Shown here: positions 19,170 through 28,385 of the stretch, piece after piece
How positions within the stretch are numbered: position 1 is the first letter of the stretch
How the letters are laid out: each line of letters opens with the position of its first letter
Assembly (NCBI GenBank): GCA_004431415.1
Contig: QPMI01000653.1
Location: forward strand, 1-31,062
Reading direction: 5' to 3'
DNA: 31,062 bases
DNA from: Cyanophora paradoxa
Lineage: Eukaryota; Glaucocystophyceae; Cyanophorales; Cyanophoraceae
Translations under genes and position numbers: made by a program
The notes under the pieces: generated by a model
Seen by the model: the letters and a program-made list of their open reading frames with translations, nothing else
Databases searched by the model: none
What the model was told of the DNA's origin: nothing

Positions 19170-20755
19170 ATGCCGGGCCGCGCGATCGAGGGCTCCGGCG
19201 GCGCCGGAGCGGTGGTGGCGGCGGCTCGCTCCCCGGCCGTCAAAAAGGCAAAGCAGGGCGGGCGCGGCGGCGGCGGCGGCGGCGGTGGAGGCGGAGGCGG
19301 CGGCGGCGGGCCGACCGAGGGACCCGCCGAGGACGCCGGCGGGGCGCCCGCCCCGCAGCAGCAGCAGCAGGAGCGCGAGCACGACGGGGGCTCCGAGGGG
19401 CGCCCCGACGCCGAGCCTGGCGCCGCGGCCGCCGCGCCGCCGGCGCCCCCCGGCAAGCCCAAGCGCCCCCGCGGTGCGTTCCCCTCTCTCGCCGCCCCGG
19501 CCAACTCTCATCCCGCCCGCGCCGCGCAGCCCGCGGGACGGCCGGCGGCACCCCCCCCGCCCTCTCGGGGAAGCGCGCCAAGCTCTTTGCCGACGGCACC
19601 GGTGCGTCCCGTACCCCCCCTCCCCCTTTCCCTTTTTTCCCTCCCAGGGCCGCCCGCGCCGATGGGCGTCCCGGGGCGCAGGTCGCGGCGCCGAGGGGGG
19701 CGCCAGAGGCGCCGCGGAAGAGGCGCACGCCGCCGGCTTGGCGGGCGAGCGCTCGGACGGCTCCGGCCATGACGGCGGCAGCGAGGGGGACGGCAGCCAG
19801 CGCGAGGTGGGGCCGGACCCCCCCTCCCCCCTCCCTCCCCCGCCCGGTTCGTCCCCTCTGACCGGTCTGCGCGCAGGGCCCCGGCTCGCACGACGAAGAA
19901 GACGACGACGAAGGCAACGACGAGCGGGGCGACGAGGACGGGGGCGGCAGCGACGCCGACGGGGCGACGGACCGCGCCCACGGGCGGGGCGGGGCCGGGG
20001 ACCGGCCCCTCAGCGCCGAGCTGCGCCGCGCGGCCGGCCTCCCGCCGGCGGTGACGCGGCGGGAGCGGGCGATCCGGGCCCGCTGGGCGCGCGCGGCGGC
20101 GCACCGCCGGGCGGCGGCGGCGCGGGAGGCGCTGGCGGAGCGGCTGCAGTCGACGCTGCGCCCGCGGGCCGAGCGGCTCGAGGCGCGCGCCGCCGAGCTG
20201 GGGCCCGAGGCGGCGGCCGCCGAGGCGGCCCACGTGCGGATGGTGGCGGAGCGGGCGGAGCTGCAGCTCGCCGCCTGCAAGGGCCGCCCGGGGCTCGAGC
20301 CCTCGATGCGGGCGGCGGCGGAGCGGGCGCGGCGCCAGCTCGAGACCGAGGAGCGGCGCGCCGCCCGCGCGCGATCCGCCAAGGCCGCCGCCGTCGCCGC
20401 GCGGCGCCGCGTCGAGGACGCCGAGGAGGCGCTGGAGGAGGACCCGAGCCCGGAGCCGATCTTCACCCCACCGGCCGCCGGCGCCTCCAGCGCCATCTAC
20501 TGGGTCGCCCTCGCCGCCGCCCTCGCCCTCGGCGGCCCCGCCGCCGCCGACCCCGACGCCCAGGACCGCGCCGCCGCCGAGGCGGCCGCCGAGGCTGCCG
20601 CCGAGGCCGCCGCCGCCGCCGCCGTCGTCGACTCGTTCTCTTCTTCGTCTCCTCCGGAGGCGAAGACGGCCGCTCCGGCGCCGGCCCCGGAGCCCGGCCC
20701 CGCCCCCGAGGCTCCTGCCCACGAGGCCGAGGGCGCCGCCCCTGCAGACGCCTAA
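19170..20755 (+). CDS. Acidic coiled-coil protein with possible membrane segment
   Basis: Starts at ATG 19170 (MPGRAIEGSG). Exon 1 has Gly and Gln runs (a poly-Gly stretch of about 15, then QQQQQ) and ends in KPKRPR before a GTGCG donor near 19474. Two further introns are likely (about 19602-19648 and 19807-19875), all with C-rich acceptors. Exon 2 carries a basic SGKRAKLF. Exon 4 opens with a very acidic block (HDEEDDDEGNDERGDED), then 20051 to about 20450 is a long Ala/Arg/Glu-rich helix with heptad-like spacing, probably a coiled coil. A hydrophobic stretch AIYWVALAAALALGG follows at about 20493-20540, then an Ala/Glu/Pro-rich tail to TAA 20753-20755. A frame change in exon 3 near a G-run is needed. 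No family was recognised; a structural or membrane-associated role is only a guess. The C-terminal 235 codons are intact and well supported. Confidence 0.65.
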
Positions 20756-20766
20756 TCGAGACCCCC

Positions 20767-20767
<1 letters not shown>

Positions 20768-20816
<49 letters not shown>
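20768..20816. repeat. Poly-C tract of 49 bases
   Basis: An uninterrupted run of 49 C follows the TAA of the coiled-coil gene by 12 bp and sits about 110 bp before the promoter palindromes of the first F-box gene. A 20-C run occupies the matching upstream position for the minus-strand gene at 26190. The true length is uncertain because runs this long are often miscalled. Confidence 0.9.
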
Positions 20817-20821
<5 letters not shown>

Positions 20822-20927
20822 CTCCAACGACGAACGAAGCGCCTTCAGGACCCCCCGAGACGTTACGGGGTAGATGCAGGCGCGGGGTGGAGGGGGTGGG
20901 AGGGGGGGAGGGGGGAAGAATGCCAAG

Positions 20928-20990
20928 GGATTCCCGGGCGGCGTCGGGAATCCCGGGTCGAGCCGTCGAGACCGCGGGGTCGATAAAAGG
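20928..20990 (+). promoter_or_regulatory. Promoter of F-box gene 1: paired palindromes plus TATA
   Basis: GGGATTCCCG at 20928-20937 and its inverse CGGGAATCCCG at 20945-20955 stand 27 bp before ATAAAAGG (20983-20990), which is 93 bp before ATG 21084. The same palindrome-TATA order is seen at four other gene starts. Confidence 0.65.
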
Positions 20991-21083
20991 GGTTGCGCGG
21001 TGCCATCTCACAACACGAGCGTGCACTATCGCCCGAGAAAAGGCCGCCCACCCCCACCAATTCTCGTACCGCTAGAGATACCG

Positions 21084-22108
21084 ATGGCCACGGAGACGAC
21101 GCACATGGCGGCGGCGGCGGCGGCGCCCCTTTCCGAGCCGGCGGCGCCCAGGTTGATCGCCGACCTCCCCGACGAGATCGTTCGCATGGTAACGAAGCGG
21201 CTCGGGCCCTGGGATGCCAAGCGCACCCTGGGGTCTACGAACCGCCGCTTTCGCGACTTGGTCAAAAACGACGACGGCGAGTGGGCGGCCTTGTGCAAGA
21301 CGCAGCTCGGGATCGTGGTTCCCGAAGACGCTCCGCGGGACGGCCTACAACGTCTACGCCGGCTTTTTCGCGACGCGCTGCCGCTTGTGCTTTGAGCGCG
21401 GCTTCTGGAAGCCCAGCGAGGAGCCGATGGTGATGGACCCGCTCTTGAACATGCGCCTCTGCTCCACCGACGCCCGCTGCGATCGTACCCCGATGAGCAG
21501 CATCTACACCATTTCTTATGAATCGAAGAACAGCCACGACAATTACGGGCTATACGGAAACACCATCCCGCACCTAGTCGTCGACGCGGCCGGTCGAACG
21601 AATTACGCCGCCCTCGTCAGGGAGCGGAGCGCCGCCGCGGCCTCCCCGCCCGCCCAGGCCTCCTCTCCATGGCGGAGATCGTCAAGCGCTACCACCTCGT
21701 CCCCGCCGCAATACGAAGCACCGTCCGCGCGGGGCCCTCGCCGCGGCCGGCTACGACCCGGAGACGCTGGAGGAGCGCTTCGACCCCGCCGCCGTCCGTG
21801 CCTGGCTGGTCGATGAGGCCGGCGCCGGCATCCCCGATCCAGAGGGGCGCGCACGAAATCTCGAGAAGGCGGCAGAGTACCGCAAGCGCCGCCGCGGACA
21901 GTTCGAGCAGCACACTGCGCCGGCTGCGCATATGCATGCCACCGCTCCGGCTGCGCATGCCACCGCGCCGGCTGCGCCTGCCGCGGGGCGGCCGGGGTGG
22001 CGTCATGATCAGCTATATGAACTATATATACGACGTCGATCTGGGAGAATTCGTTACCGCTCCTTGATTGAAAAGAGGTTAGCGGCAGTTGTCAAAGTGC
22101 ACGTGTAG
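21084..22108 (+). CDS. F-box protein with zinc-knuckle region, copy 1
   Basis: Starts MATETTHMAAA at ATG 21084. The F-box is clear at about codons 25-60: LIADLPDEIVRMVTKRLG, then TLGSTNRRFRDLV and EWAALCKTQLG. F-box proteins recruit substrates to SCF ubiquitin ligases through Skp1. The frame changes near 21330, after which CRLCFERGFW and later Cys residues suggest a zinc knuckle. A conserved block follows, NYGLYGNTIPHLVVDAAGRTN, then RER and SMAEIVKRYHLVP, then AGYDPETLEERFDP and IPDPEGRARNLEKAAEYRKR. All of these recur in copy 2, which fixes the true frame. The tail holds reiterated APAAH-type units (about 21919-21990). The end is uncertain: TAG 22106-22108 in the frame favoured by homology, or TGA 22065-22067 in another. 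This architecture is typical of the large F-box families of pandoraviruses. Confidence 0.8.
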
Positions 22109-22496
22109 AATACGAATAGCTAAAAACCTAGCTATAGAAATGATTATGATATTCGATAGCTATACCGATCGATATCATGAATCGAACGAGATTTGTTTGG
22201 AACAGCAAAGTGACCGTCAGTCCATGTGCGAAGCGATAATTATAATGTTATAATCAAATCAGTTAACGTTCCAAGGACATAAAACTGAGCTTTAAGTTAC
22301 ATGAGTTACATGCGATGTATATGTGTGCGTAGGAAATTTAAAATCGCTCGCGCATGTTGCGCGCGAACATGAATTCGAGACCTCTCGTGGAGCGGCCAAG
22401 GGTGGAAATTAAAGGGCGCGGACCCGAAGGGGCGCGGTGTCACGTGCAAGTGCACAGGGTACGCTCCTTCCGGCATGCGCACCCCGGCCCCTCGGT
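22109..22496. other. AT-rich intergenic island
   Basis: About 390 bp of low GC with no gene recognised. It contains the dyad AATTATAATGTTATAATC (about 22238-22256), related to the one at the 3' end of the histone gene, which may mark the end of the F-box 1 transcript. Confidence 0.45.
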
Positions 22497-22537
22497 CGGG
22501 ATTCCCGTTCACGAAAAAAACGGTGGCCGACAAAAGG
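22497..22537 (+). promoter_or_regulatory. Promoter of F-box gene 2: palindrome plus A-rich box
   Basis: CGGGATTCCCG at 22497-22507 is followed 22 bp later by ACAAAAGG (22530-22537), 90 bp before ATG 22628. It matches the arrangement before F-box gene 1, with a weaker TATA. Confidence 0.6.
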
Positions 22538-22627
22538 ATCGCGCGGCGCCATTTCGTCACTCGGGCGCGCCGACCCAAAGAAACGACGTCGACACCGGTA
22601 CCGCACCCGATCCATCCAAAGATCTAG

Positions 22628-23634
22628 ATGACCCTGACGACGATGCCGACCCGTGCACTTGAGCTCGAGCCCGAATTTGTGGAGGCGGTGGCGCATGGAG
22701 GCCGCCCGGGCGCGTCGCCGGCGCCCGTGGCCGAGGCCGAGGCCGACATAAATCGCGAGATCGAGCTCACGATCGTGCCTGCCGCGCCAAAGTCGACGTC
22801 GGTGTCGTTTCTAGACCTCCCCGACGAGATCATCGCGAAAAGATCGCCACCATGCTGGGCGCCAAGGGCGCCAACATGTACCTGGGATCCCTCTGCCGCC
22901 ACTTCCGCACCATCGTCAAGGAGCACGACCAGGCGTGGGCGCAGCTGTGCACGACGGAATTCGAGCTGGGCGTCACCAACATGGAGAGGGCCCCGCGCGG
23001 GGGGCCCCACGCCGCGTACTTTGCGTTTGCCGCCGTGCGCTGCAAGGCGTGCTTCTACGGCCACCGCGACTGGAGCCCCGCGGCCGACACGCCGTTTATC
23101 GACCCGATCACAAAGTGGCCCGTCTGCGCCGACTGCGCCGCTCCCTACACGAGCACCGCGAACGGCGTGGCCATTGGTCACGTGATCAGCGCCATCTCTG
23201 GCGAGTCCCGCGAGGCCAGCGTCAAGTACGGCCTCTACGGAACCACCATCCCGCACCTCGCCGTCGACGCGGCCGCTTTACGAACTATGCCGCCATCGTC
23301 AGGGAGCGGGAGCGCCGCCGCGGCCTCCCGCCCGCCCGGCCTCCTCTCCATGGCGGAATCGTCAAGCGCTACCGCCTCGTCCCCGGTCGCTGTCTGCATC
23401 ACCGCCCGCGCGGGCCTCCCCGTGGCCGGCTACGACCCGGAGACGCTGGGGAGCGCTTCGACCCGCGACGTCCGTGGCTGGCTGGTTGAGAAGGCCGAAA
23501 TCCCCGATCCGGAGAGGCGTGTGCGCGATCTCGAGAAAAAGGCCGAGCGGCGCAAGCGCAAGCGACAGCAGGAGCCCGACGCCGAGCGCTCCGCCGCGCC
23601 GGGCGCGTCCGTAGAGGCCCACGCCGAGATCTAG
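22628..23634 (+). CDS. F-box protein with zinc-knuckle region, copy 2
   Basis: Starts MTLTTMPTRALELEPEF at ATG 22628, 90 bp after the A-rich box. The F-box begins SFLDLPDEIIAK; one missing A in the A-run near 22841-22844 then shifts the frame, and the box continues as IATMLGAKGANMYLGSLCRHF and FRTIVKEHDQAWAQLC. A zinc knuckle follows: CKACFYGHRDW, then VCADC. The shared block is SVKYGLYGTTIPHLAVDAA (copy 1: NYGLYGNTIPHLVVDAA), followed after two more frame changes by TNYAAIVRER, IVKRYRLVP, AGYDPETLG and IPDPERRVRDLEKKAERRKR. The frame ends at TAG 23632-23634. It is a tandem duplicate of copy 1 but well diverged at the N-terminus, so the duplication is not recent. The role is probably to direct host ubiquitin ligase to targets; the target is unknown. 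Confidence 0.82.
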
Positions 23635-24442
23635 TATATCGTGGTTGATTAGATATATATATATATATATAGGAAGATTGATTGCGATTGCGAGAGGTAT
23701 GCGTTGCGCGGTTAACGTATACGTATACGCGTAGGTAAATCTCGCGCTCGTGCTCGTGGGAGATCATGGATATCGATATCGATCGGAAATGGATATTTCG
23801 CACGCTTACGTATAATGCTCGTAAACATGTTTGCAATTTGTGGCTCCACGATGCAATCATTGAATGATTGTTGAATAATCACTGAGATAAAACATCGCCT
23901 TCCGATCCGCCACGTGCACGGCGCCTGCAAACTACGGCCTGGCCGGAAGCCTCTGGGGGGGATTACGTGCGCTCCGCGGCCGGCTGACCCGACGTTAACG
24001 CTAGCTATAGCTGGCGTGTGTCGAATTCATTATAGTTCTTGGAAGCTTAAACTGTAAGATGGTCGACGTCGGTGCGATCGGCGAAGAAGCAGTACTAGCG
24101 AATACGTAAACGTGCGATGCTTAAGCATGTACTACGTATACGGTATCATAGCATGCATTCGCATTGGTGCGTTCGTTTGCAATTCGAGTTCATTGAAAAA
24201 ACTACGACGCCGACTCTGCAAGTTTGAAATTTGCGGCAACAGTTTTCTACGCCGTGCTGCACACGCGTACATACGTGCACATGTGTGCACAACTCGCTGA
24301 ATGTCAAATGATTGCAACGTGCGACCGTCCGGACGCAGTCTGTTTCATTCCCTCCTGTCCAGCCTGTACGTGTACGTGTATCCTTGCCGACGGCGACGGG
24401 GCGTACACGTACGGGATTCAGAAATCTTTTTCGGTCAGCGAT
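23635..24442. other. AT-rich intergenic island with TA microsatellite
   Basis: About 800 bp, much lower in GC than the genes, with no gene supported. A (TA)n run lies at about 23653-23671. Many six-base palindromes occur, including GATATC, ATCGAT, TACGTA, GTATAC and GCATGC. Small frames here have no recognisable content. Confidence 0.5.
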
Positions 24443-24502
24443 CGGGAATCCCGCATGAAATTCCGCAGTGCCACGGTGCAGCGAGGAGGAGGGCTATAAA
24501 AG
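24443..24502 (+). promoter_or_regulatory. Promoter: palindrome plus TATA
   Basis: CGGGAATCCCG at 24443-24453 and TATAAAAG at 24495-24502, 86 bp before ATG 24588. This is the clearest consensus TATA box in the window. Confidence 0.65.
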
Positions 24503-24587
24503 AGATCCACCTCATGATCAGCCTCGCAGACCACATCGGCAGTTCCGGATCCCTTTCGCAAAACAAAGCGGTTCAAACTCGCGAAAC

Positions 24588-25040
24588 ATGTCCAACGCGT
24601 TCGTCGAAGCCAACGTTACCGTCAACGGCGACGATGCTGTCACGTCGGTTGCAATCGGCGAAGGAAGCGGGCGCGGTGGCGACGATGACGTGCACGTGGG
24701 AAGAAATCGTGAGGCTCGCTGACCGCTTTATCGAGGACGACGACCGCATCCGCGCCGAGTCCGAGGCGAGGTCACACCCGTCGCCAACGCGCCTACGGCA
24801 ACACGGACATAGTTTGGCTCGGGAGCCTCTCGCCCGAGGAGATTCGAGCTGCGGCCGGCGTCGGTGACGTGGGAGAGATCGTGAGCTCGGGAGCGGTTCA
24901 TCGAGGACGACAATCGCATCCGCGCCGAGTGCGAGGCCCGGGCGATTGCTAGGTCGCGATTAATATTGATCAAGCTTATAAATAGCTTGGATACCGTAGC
25001 ACGTGTACGTATACAGTTCTGCGTCAGAAGCGATACATAA
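24588..25040 (+). CDS. Small unrecognised gene with an internal duplication, frame-disrupted
   Basis: Begins MSNAFVEANVTVNGDD at the first ATG after the promoter. The opening frame closes after 44 codons, but other frames continue with coherent peptides: TWEEIVRLADRFIEDDDRIR and AESEAR, then NTDIVWLGSLSPEEIR, then a second copy RFIEDDNRIRAECEARAIAR. The repeated RFIEDD-RIRAE-EAR module argues that this is real coding damaged by two or three indels, or a decaying gene. The last frame reaches TAA at 25038-25040; that end is uncertain. No family was recognised. Confidence 0.45.
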
Positions 25041-25544
25041 TATACAAGCTCACTGATCATGATCATGCCATGATGCATATGGATGATGCGAATTCGACTG
25101 CACATACATATGCATGCATTTACATCATTACACACGTAAATATACGAGCTACTAAACGTATTATAGCTAAAACTAATGTAATACGCATAATGTAAGCACG
25201 TATATATTATACCGCGCGGCGCGCAGCTGAATAGAGTAACGTATAGTACACGTACTTGGTAGCGCGTGCCAATTCCGGATCCAAGTACGGCCTAAGCTTG
25301 CTGCCCGTTTTTGCTCTTCGCATCGCCTCTAGATTTCCTCTCATATATAATCACCCTCTGAATCTCACACACAGCGTGGGTGTACGTAGCTATAACGTTC
25401 AATGGCTCACACGGGTACGTATACGGGTCGGTTTATTTCGCGTAACAAACCGTATATATATACGTAGTACGTATACATGCGGGTCTGAAGAGAAAATGCG
25501 AGGCCCCACGGTACGGCCAGGGGGTAGAAGGGAGCGGGAAAGGA
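25041..25544. other. AT-rich intergenic island
   Basis: About 500 bp between convergent genes, with many TACGTA, GTATAC, TGATCA and ATGCAT palindromes and no gene recognised. It probably holds the 3' ends of the flanking transcripts. Confidence 0.45.
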
Positions 25545-26190
25545 TCACTGTAGCTGGTCACGAGCGCTAGCGGGGGCGGGGGCGGGGGCGGCCGCGAGGG
25601 CTGCGTCGAGCTCGGTAGCGAGCTCTTTGTAGATCTTTTGCTTGCCCCAACACATCAGCTCCTGGCAGAGATCCGCCTCTCGGTAGAGCCGGAACGCGAG
25701 CTCCGCCTTGGCGTACCCGCCGTTGTTCGAACGGGGTCCGCGGTACCGGCTGCCTTGGCCTTTCTCGCGGTATTCGTTCACGTAGTCATCCCACATTTCC
25801 CGCTCAAGGCGGGGGAAGCGCTCCACATCCGTCCATGTCCCATCACTGAAGATCTTTTCTTTGAAGCCAGACCGTGCGCCTGTAACGCCGACGTATTGCT
25901 CGATACGGGCGCGCTTGAGGGCTGTGTCGATGGCATCTACGGCTCTGGCGCGCTTCGCGCCGATTATGGCGTCGCAGTCGAGGTTCACGACTTCACGGGC
26001 TCCGTCGGCGTAGACCTGAAGGCCCTCCTGGATCTCCTCGGAGCTGCAATTCCTCCAAAGGCTTAGAGCGGAAAATCCGGTAGCGGGCTTCGAGGGGCCG
26101 TTTGGCGCCGGCGGCGACGAGCTTTGGCTCGTCGTCCTTGAACACGGTCTTCGCGCGCTTGATCAGGCTCTTCACTTTGCCGGCGTCCAT
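25545..26190 (-). CDS. Unrecognised 210-215-residue protein (one frameshift)
   Basis: Starts MDAGKVKSLIKRAKTVFKDD at ATG 26190, 108 bp after a TATA box. The first frame ends near 25993, but the next continues directly (SSEEIQEGLQVYADGAREVV) if one base is corrected near 26045, giving one protein of about 210-215 residues. It has basic helices (AKRARAVDAIDTALKRARIE), a central mixed region (FSDGTWTDVERFPRLEREMW), and a Gly/Asn-rich turn before YAKAELAFRLYREADLCQEL. It ends in an Ala/Pro tail. No known domain was recognised. Its lower GC and balanced composition make coding convincing. Confidence 0.7.
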
Positions 26191-26298
26191 GGTCGATCGC
26201 GGGGGCGGTCTAGGTCTGGGCTGGCGTAAGCTTTTGGGTGCGCGGGCGAGACCGCGAGTGCGAATGACGATCGATGCCGACCGGAGCGGACGCGAACC

Positions 26299-26364
26299 CC
26301 TTTATAGACCCGCGATTCCCTTGGGGATCCGGGGGCTTGGGGGATTCCCGGTTGGGATTCCCGG
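26299..26364 (-). promoter_or_regulatory. Promoter of the 26190 gene: two palindromes plus TATA
   Basis: On the minus strand CGGGAATCCC occurs twice (within 26341-26351 and 26354-26364), followed 34 bp later by TATAAAGG (26306-26299), 108 bp before the ATG. Doubled palindromes are also seen at F-box gene 1. Confidence 0.65.
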
Positions 26365-26398
26365 CCCGACGGACCCCGCCGCGTCCCAACCCCCCCCG

Positions 26399-26418
26399 CC
26401 CCCCCCCCCCCCCCCCCC
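26399..26418. repeat. Poly-C tract of 20 bases
   Basis: A run of 20 C just upstream of the paired promoter palindromes of the minus-strand gene, preceded by a further seven-C run. It occupies the same relative position as the 49-C tract before F-box gene 1. Confidence 0.85.
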
Positions 26419-26646
26419 TCGATCCTCTGCGTTCACATGAAGCCCAGCCCTCGCGGTGAAAAAAGCGCGAGACCGCGTCGCGCCTCGCCGAGCCTGTGGC
26501 GAGCTGGCCGGCGGCCGCCCGCCGCTCTGGCAGATGCCACGCCCGAGCGGGCCCGTTCAGGGGTACCCCCTCGCGCACCCCCGGCCTCGCTCACCGGCGG
26601 CGAGCACCCCGTACGGCTCGCTGCATCTGGCTCGCAGTAGGGGCGG

Positions 26647-27200
26647 CCTGGTCGATTCCGGCTACGGCGTGTGTACCCCTCAATCGCGCCCTCTCCGATT
26701 CTCGTACGCCCCTCGCGCTCGCCCTCGCTCGCCCTGCGGCCCGTTCGGTTCGCCGCAGCTGGTGCGCAGTAGGGGCGGCCTGGTCGATTCCGGCTACGGC
26801 GTGTGTACCCCTGCTAACGCTGCCCTTTTCCCTCCCTCTCCAACTACCCCTGGCCCTCCCGGGTCCCGCATCCTCTCAGCGAGGACCCGCAGGACGTCGG
26901 GGGTACAGGCGCCGTAGCCGGAATCGACCAGGCGGGCGATAAGCGGCGGGGCTCGGTTCGGTCGTACCCCCGCTCCCCCCGCCCCCCGCCGCGCCCTCGC
27001 CTCGTCTCACCGCGCGCGAGCTCGCGGGTCCGCCCAGGGGTACAGGCGCCGTAGCCGGAATCGACCAGGCGGGCCATAAGCGGCGGGGCTCGGTTCGGTC
27101 GTACCCCCTGCTCCCCCCGCCCCCCGCTGCGCCCTCGCCCCGTCTCACCGCGAGCCCGCGCGTCCGCCCAGGGGTACAGGCGCCGTAGCCGGAATCGACC
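26647..27200. repeat. Second satellite cluster: subfamily 2 plus, then subfamily 1 minus
   Basis: Cores at 26647-26679 and 26779-26812 are plus and of subfamily 2 (GGCGTGTGTACCCC; flank CTCGCAGTAGGGGCGG). Cores near 26900, 27037 and 27167 are minus and of subfamily 1 (GGGTACAGGCGCC; flank CGGGCCATAAGCGGCGG). Read in reverse complement, the order is subfamily 1 plus then subfamily 2 minus, exactly as at 1.8-3.4 kb. The junction sequence is shared too: GTGTACCCCTGCTAACGCTG here, and its near reverse complement at about 2320-2345. Confidence 0.9.
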
Positions 27201-27335
27201 AGGCGGGCCATAAGCGGCGGGGCTCGGTTCGGCCGTACCCCCGCCCCCCCCCGACCCCGCCCGCTCGCCCCGTCTCACCGAGGGCACGTGCACGTCCCAA
27301 TTAATATTAATATTGCAAGGGGGAAGATGGGAGGA

Positions 27336-28014
27336 TCACTGATCGTGAGCGGCCGCGGGGGCGGGCCGGGGGCGGGGGCCCGAGTGCAGCTCGGGGGGAA
27401 CGAGCCACGCGGCCGAGCGGTAGCGATCGCGAAACGCCTGCGGCGCCCAGGCGGGGAGCGCCGCCGCCCCCTCGTCGAGGCGCCGCCCGTAGCCCTGCGG
27501 GTCCGCCCGCCACCGCGCCGCGTGCTCGCCGGCGAGAAAAGTGATGCCGGCGCCCGGGGCGGCGCGGCAGAGGGGGCAGCGAAAGTCGGCGGGGGGCAGC
27601 GAGGCGAGGCAGTGGAGGCAGAAGACGTGGTTGCAGGCGAGGCGGACGGGCCGCGCGTGCGGCTCCAGGCAGACCGCGCACGGGTCCCTCTCGTCGGCGC
27701 CGGCCGCGCCGGCCGCGGCCGGCAGCTCGGCGCTCGACGCGTTCCGCATGCACCAGCAGGTGAGGGCGGCGAGGTGGCCGAGGGAGACGAAGCGGGCGAG
27801 GGCGGCGGGGTCCGTGCGCGGGTCGCCCCCCGCCGGCGCCTCGACGACCTCGGTCTCGACCCAGGACTTGCCGCGCGCCACGGGCAGAGGCACGCGGATG
27901 GAGCCGCGCGCCGCGTCGTACTCGTGCAGACCGTGCCCGCTCCGCGCGCGAGCGGGTCCCGCTCCCCGCCGAAGCGCTGGGGTACGGGGTGGCCCGGTGC
28001 CCGCGGGCGCTCAT
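27336..28014 (-). CDS. RING finger protein, probable E3 ubiquitin ligase
   Basis: The intact C-terminal frame (27893-27336) carries a textbook RING-HC: CAVCLEPHARPVRL, CNHVFCLHCL, then CPLC, with all eight Cys/His ligands (C3HC4). RING fingers of this type bind an E2 and transfer ubiquitin. Upstream the frame continues as HGLHEYDAARGSIRVPL before position 27893, so the start is farther out; one frame change near 27935-27955 joins it to the ATG at 28014, which lies 98 bp after a TATA-like box. After the RING are about 65 residues rich in Ala/Arg/Pro with no known domain. It is divergently transcribed from the primase-helicase gene. Confidence 0.8.
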
Positions 28015-28112
28015 GGGGTAGGGAGAACCCTGCGTCGACCGAGTTCGAGCGGACGGGGTACTGCGGTCGCGCACCCCTCGCTCTTCCTCGTCTACCCCCC
28101 GCCCAGGGGCGC

Positions 28113-28120
28113 CCTTTTAT
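28113..28120 (-). promoter_or_regulatory. TATA-like box of the RING gene
   Basis: The minus strand reads CCATAAAAGGGC here, 98 bp before ATG 28014. It belongs to the ATAAAAGG class. Confidence 0.55.
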
Positions 28121-28284
28121 GGTCGGACGCGGCGGGCGTGCGGGGCGGGGACGGGGGCGGGGAGGGGAGGGGTTCGGAGCACCTCGCCGGGGTACGCGGC
28201 GGGCGGGGAGCCGCGCCCCGCCGGCTCGGGTCGCGCGGGGAGCGGCACCGGCCGCGGAGGGCGGGGGTACGGCCGGCCGCGGCG

Positions 28285-28316
28285 CGGGATTCCCGTTCGT
28301 TTCCGCCAAGAAAAGG
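28285..28316 (+). promoter_or_regulatory. Promoter of the primase-helicase gene: palindrome plus A-rich box
   Basis: CGGGATTCCCG at 28285-28295 is followed by AAGAAAAGG (28308-28316), 70 bp before ATG 28386. Because the palindrome reads the same on both strands, it could also serve the RING gene, whose TATA lies about 165 bp away. Confidence 0.55.
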
Positions 28317-28385
28317 GGCCCGCCCCGCGGGAGGAGGGGCGTTGATCGCCATTCCTCGCCTGCGCAGGGAAAAAGCGAGAACGGA

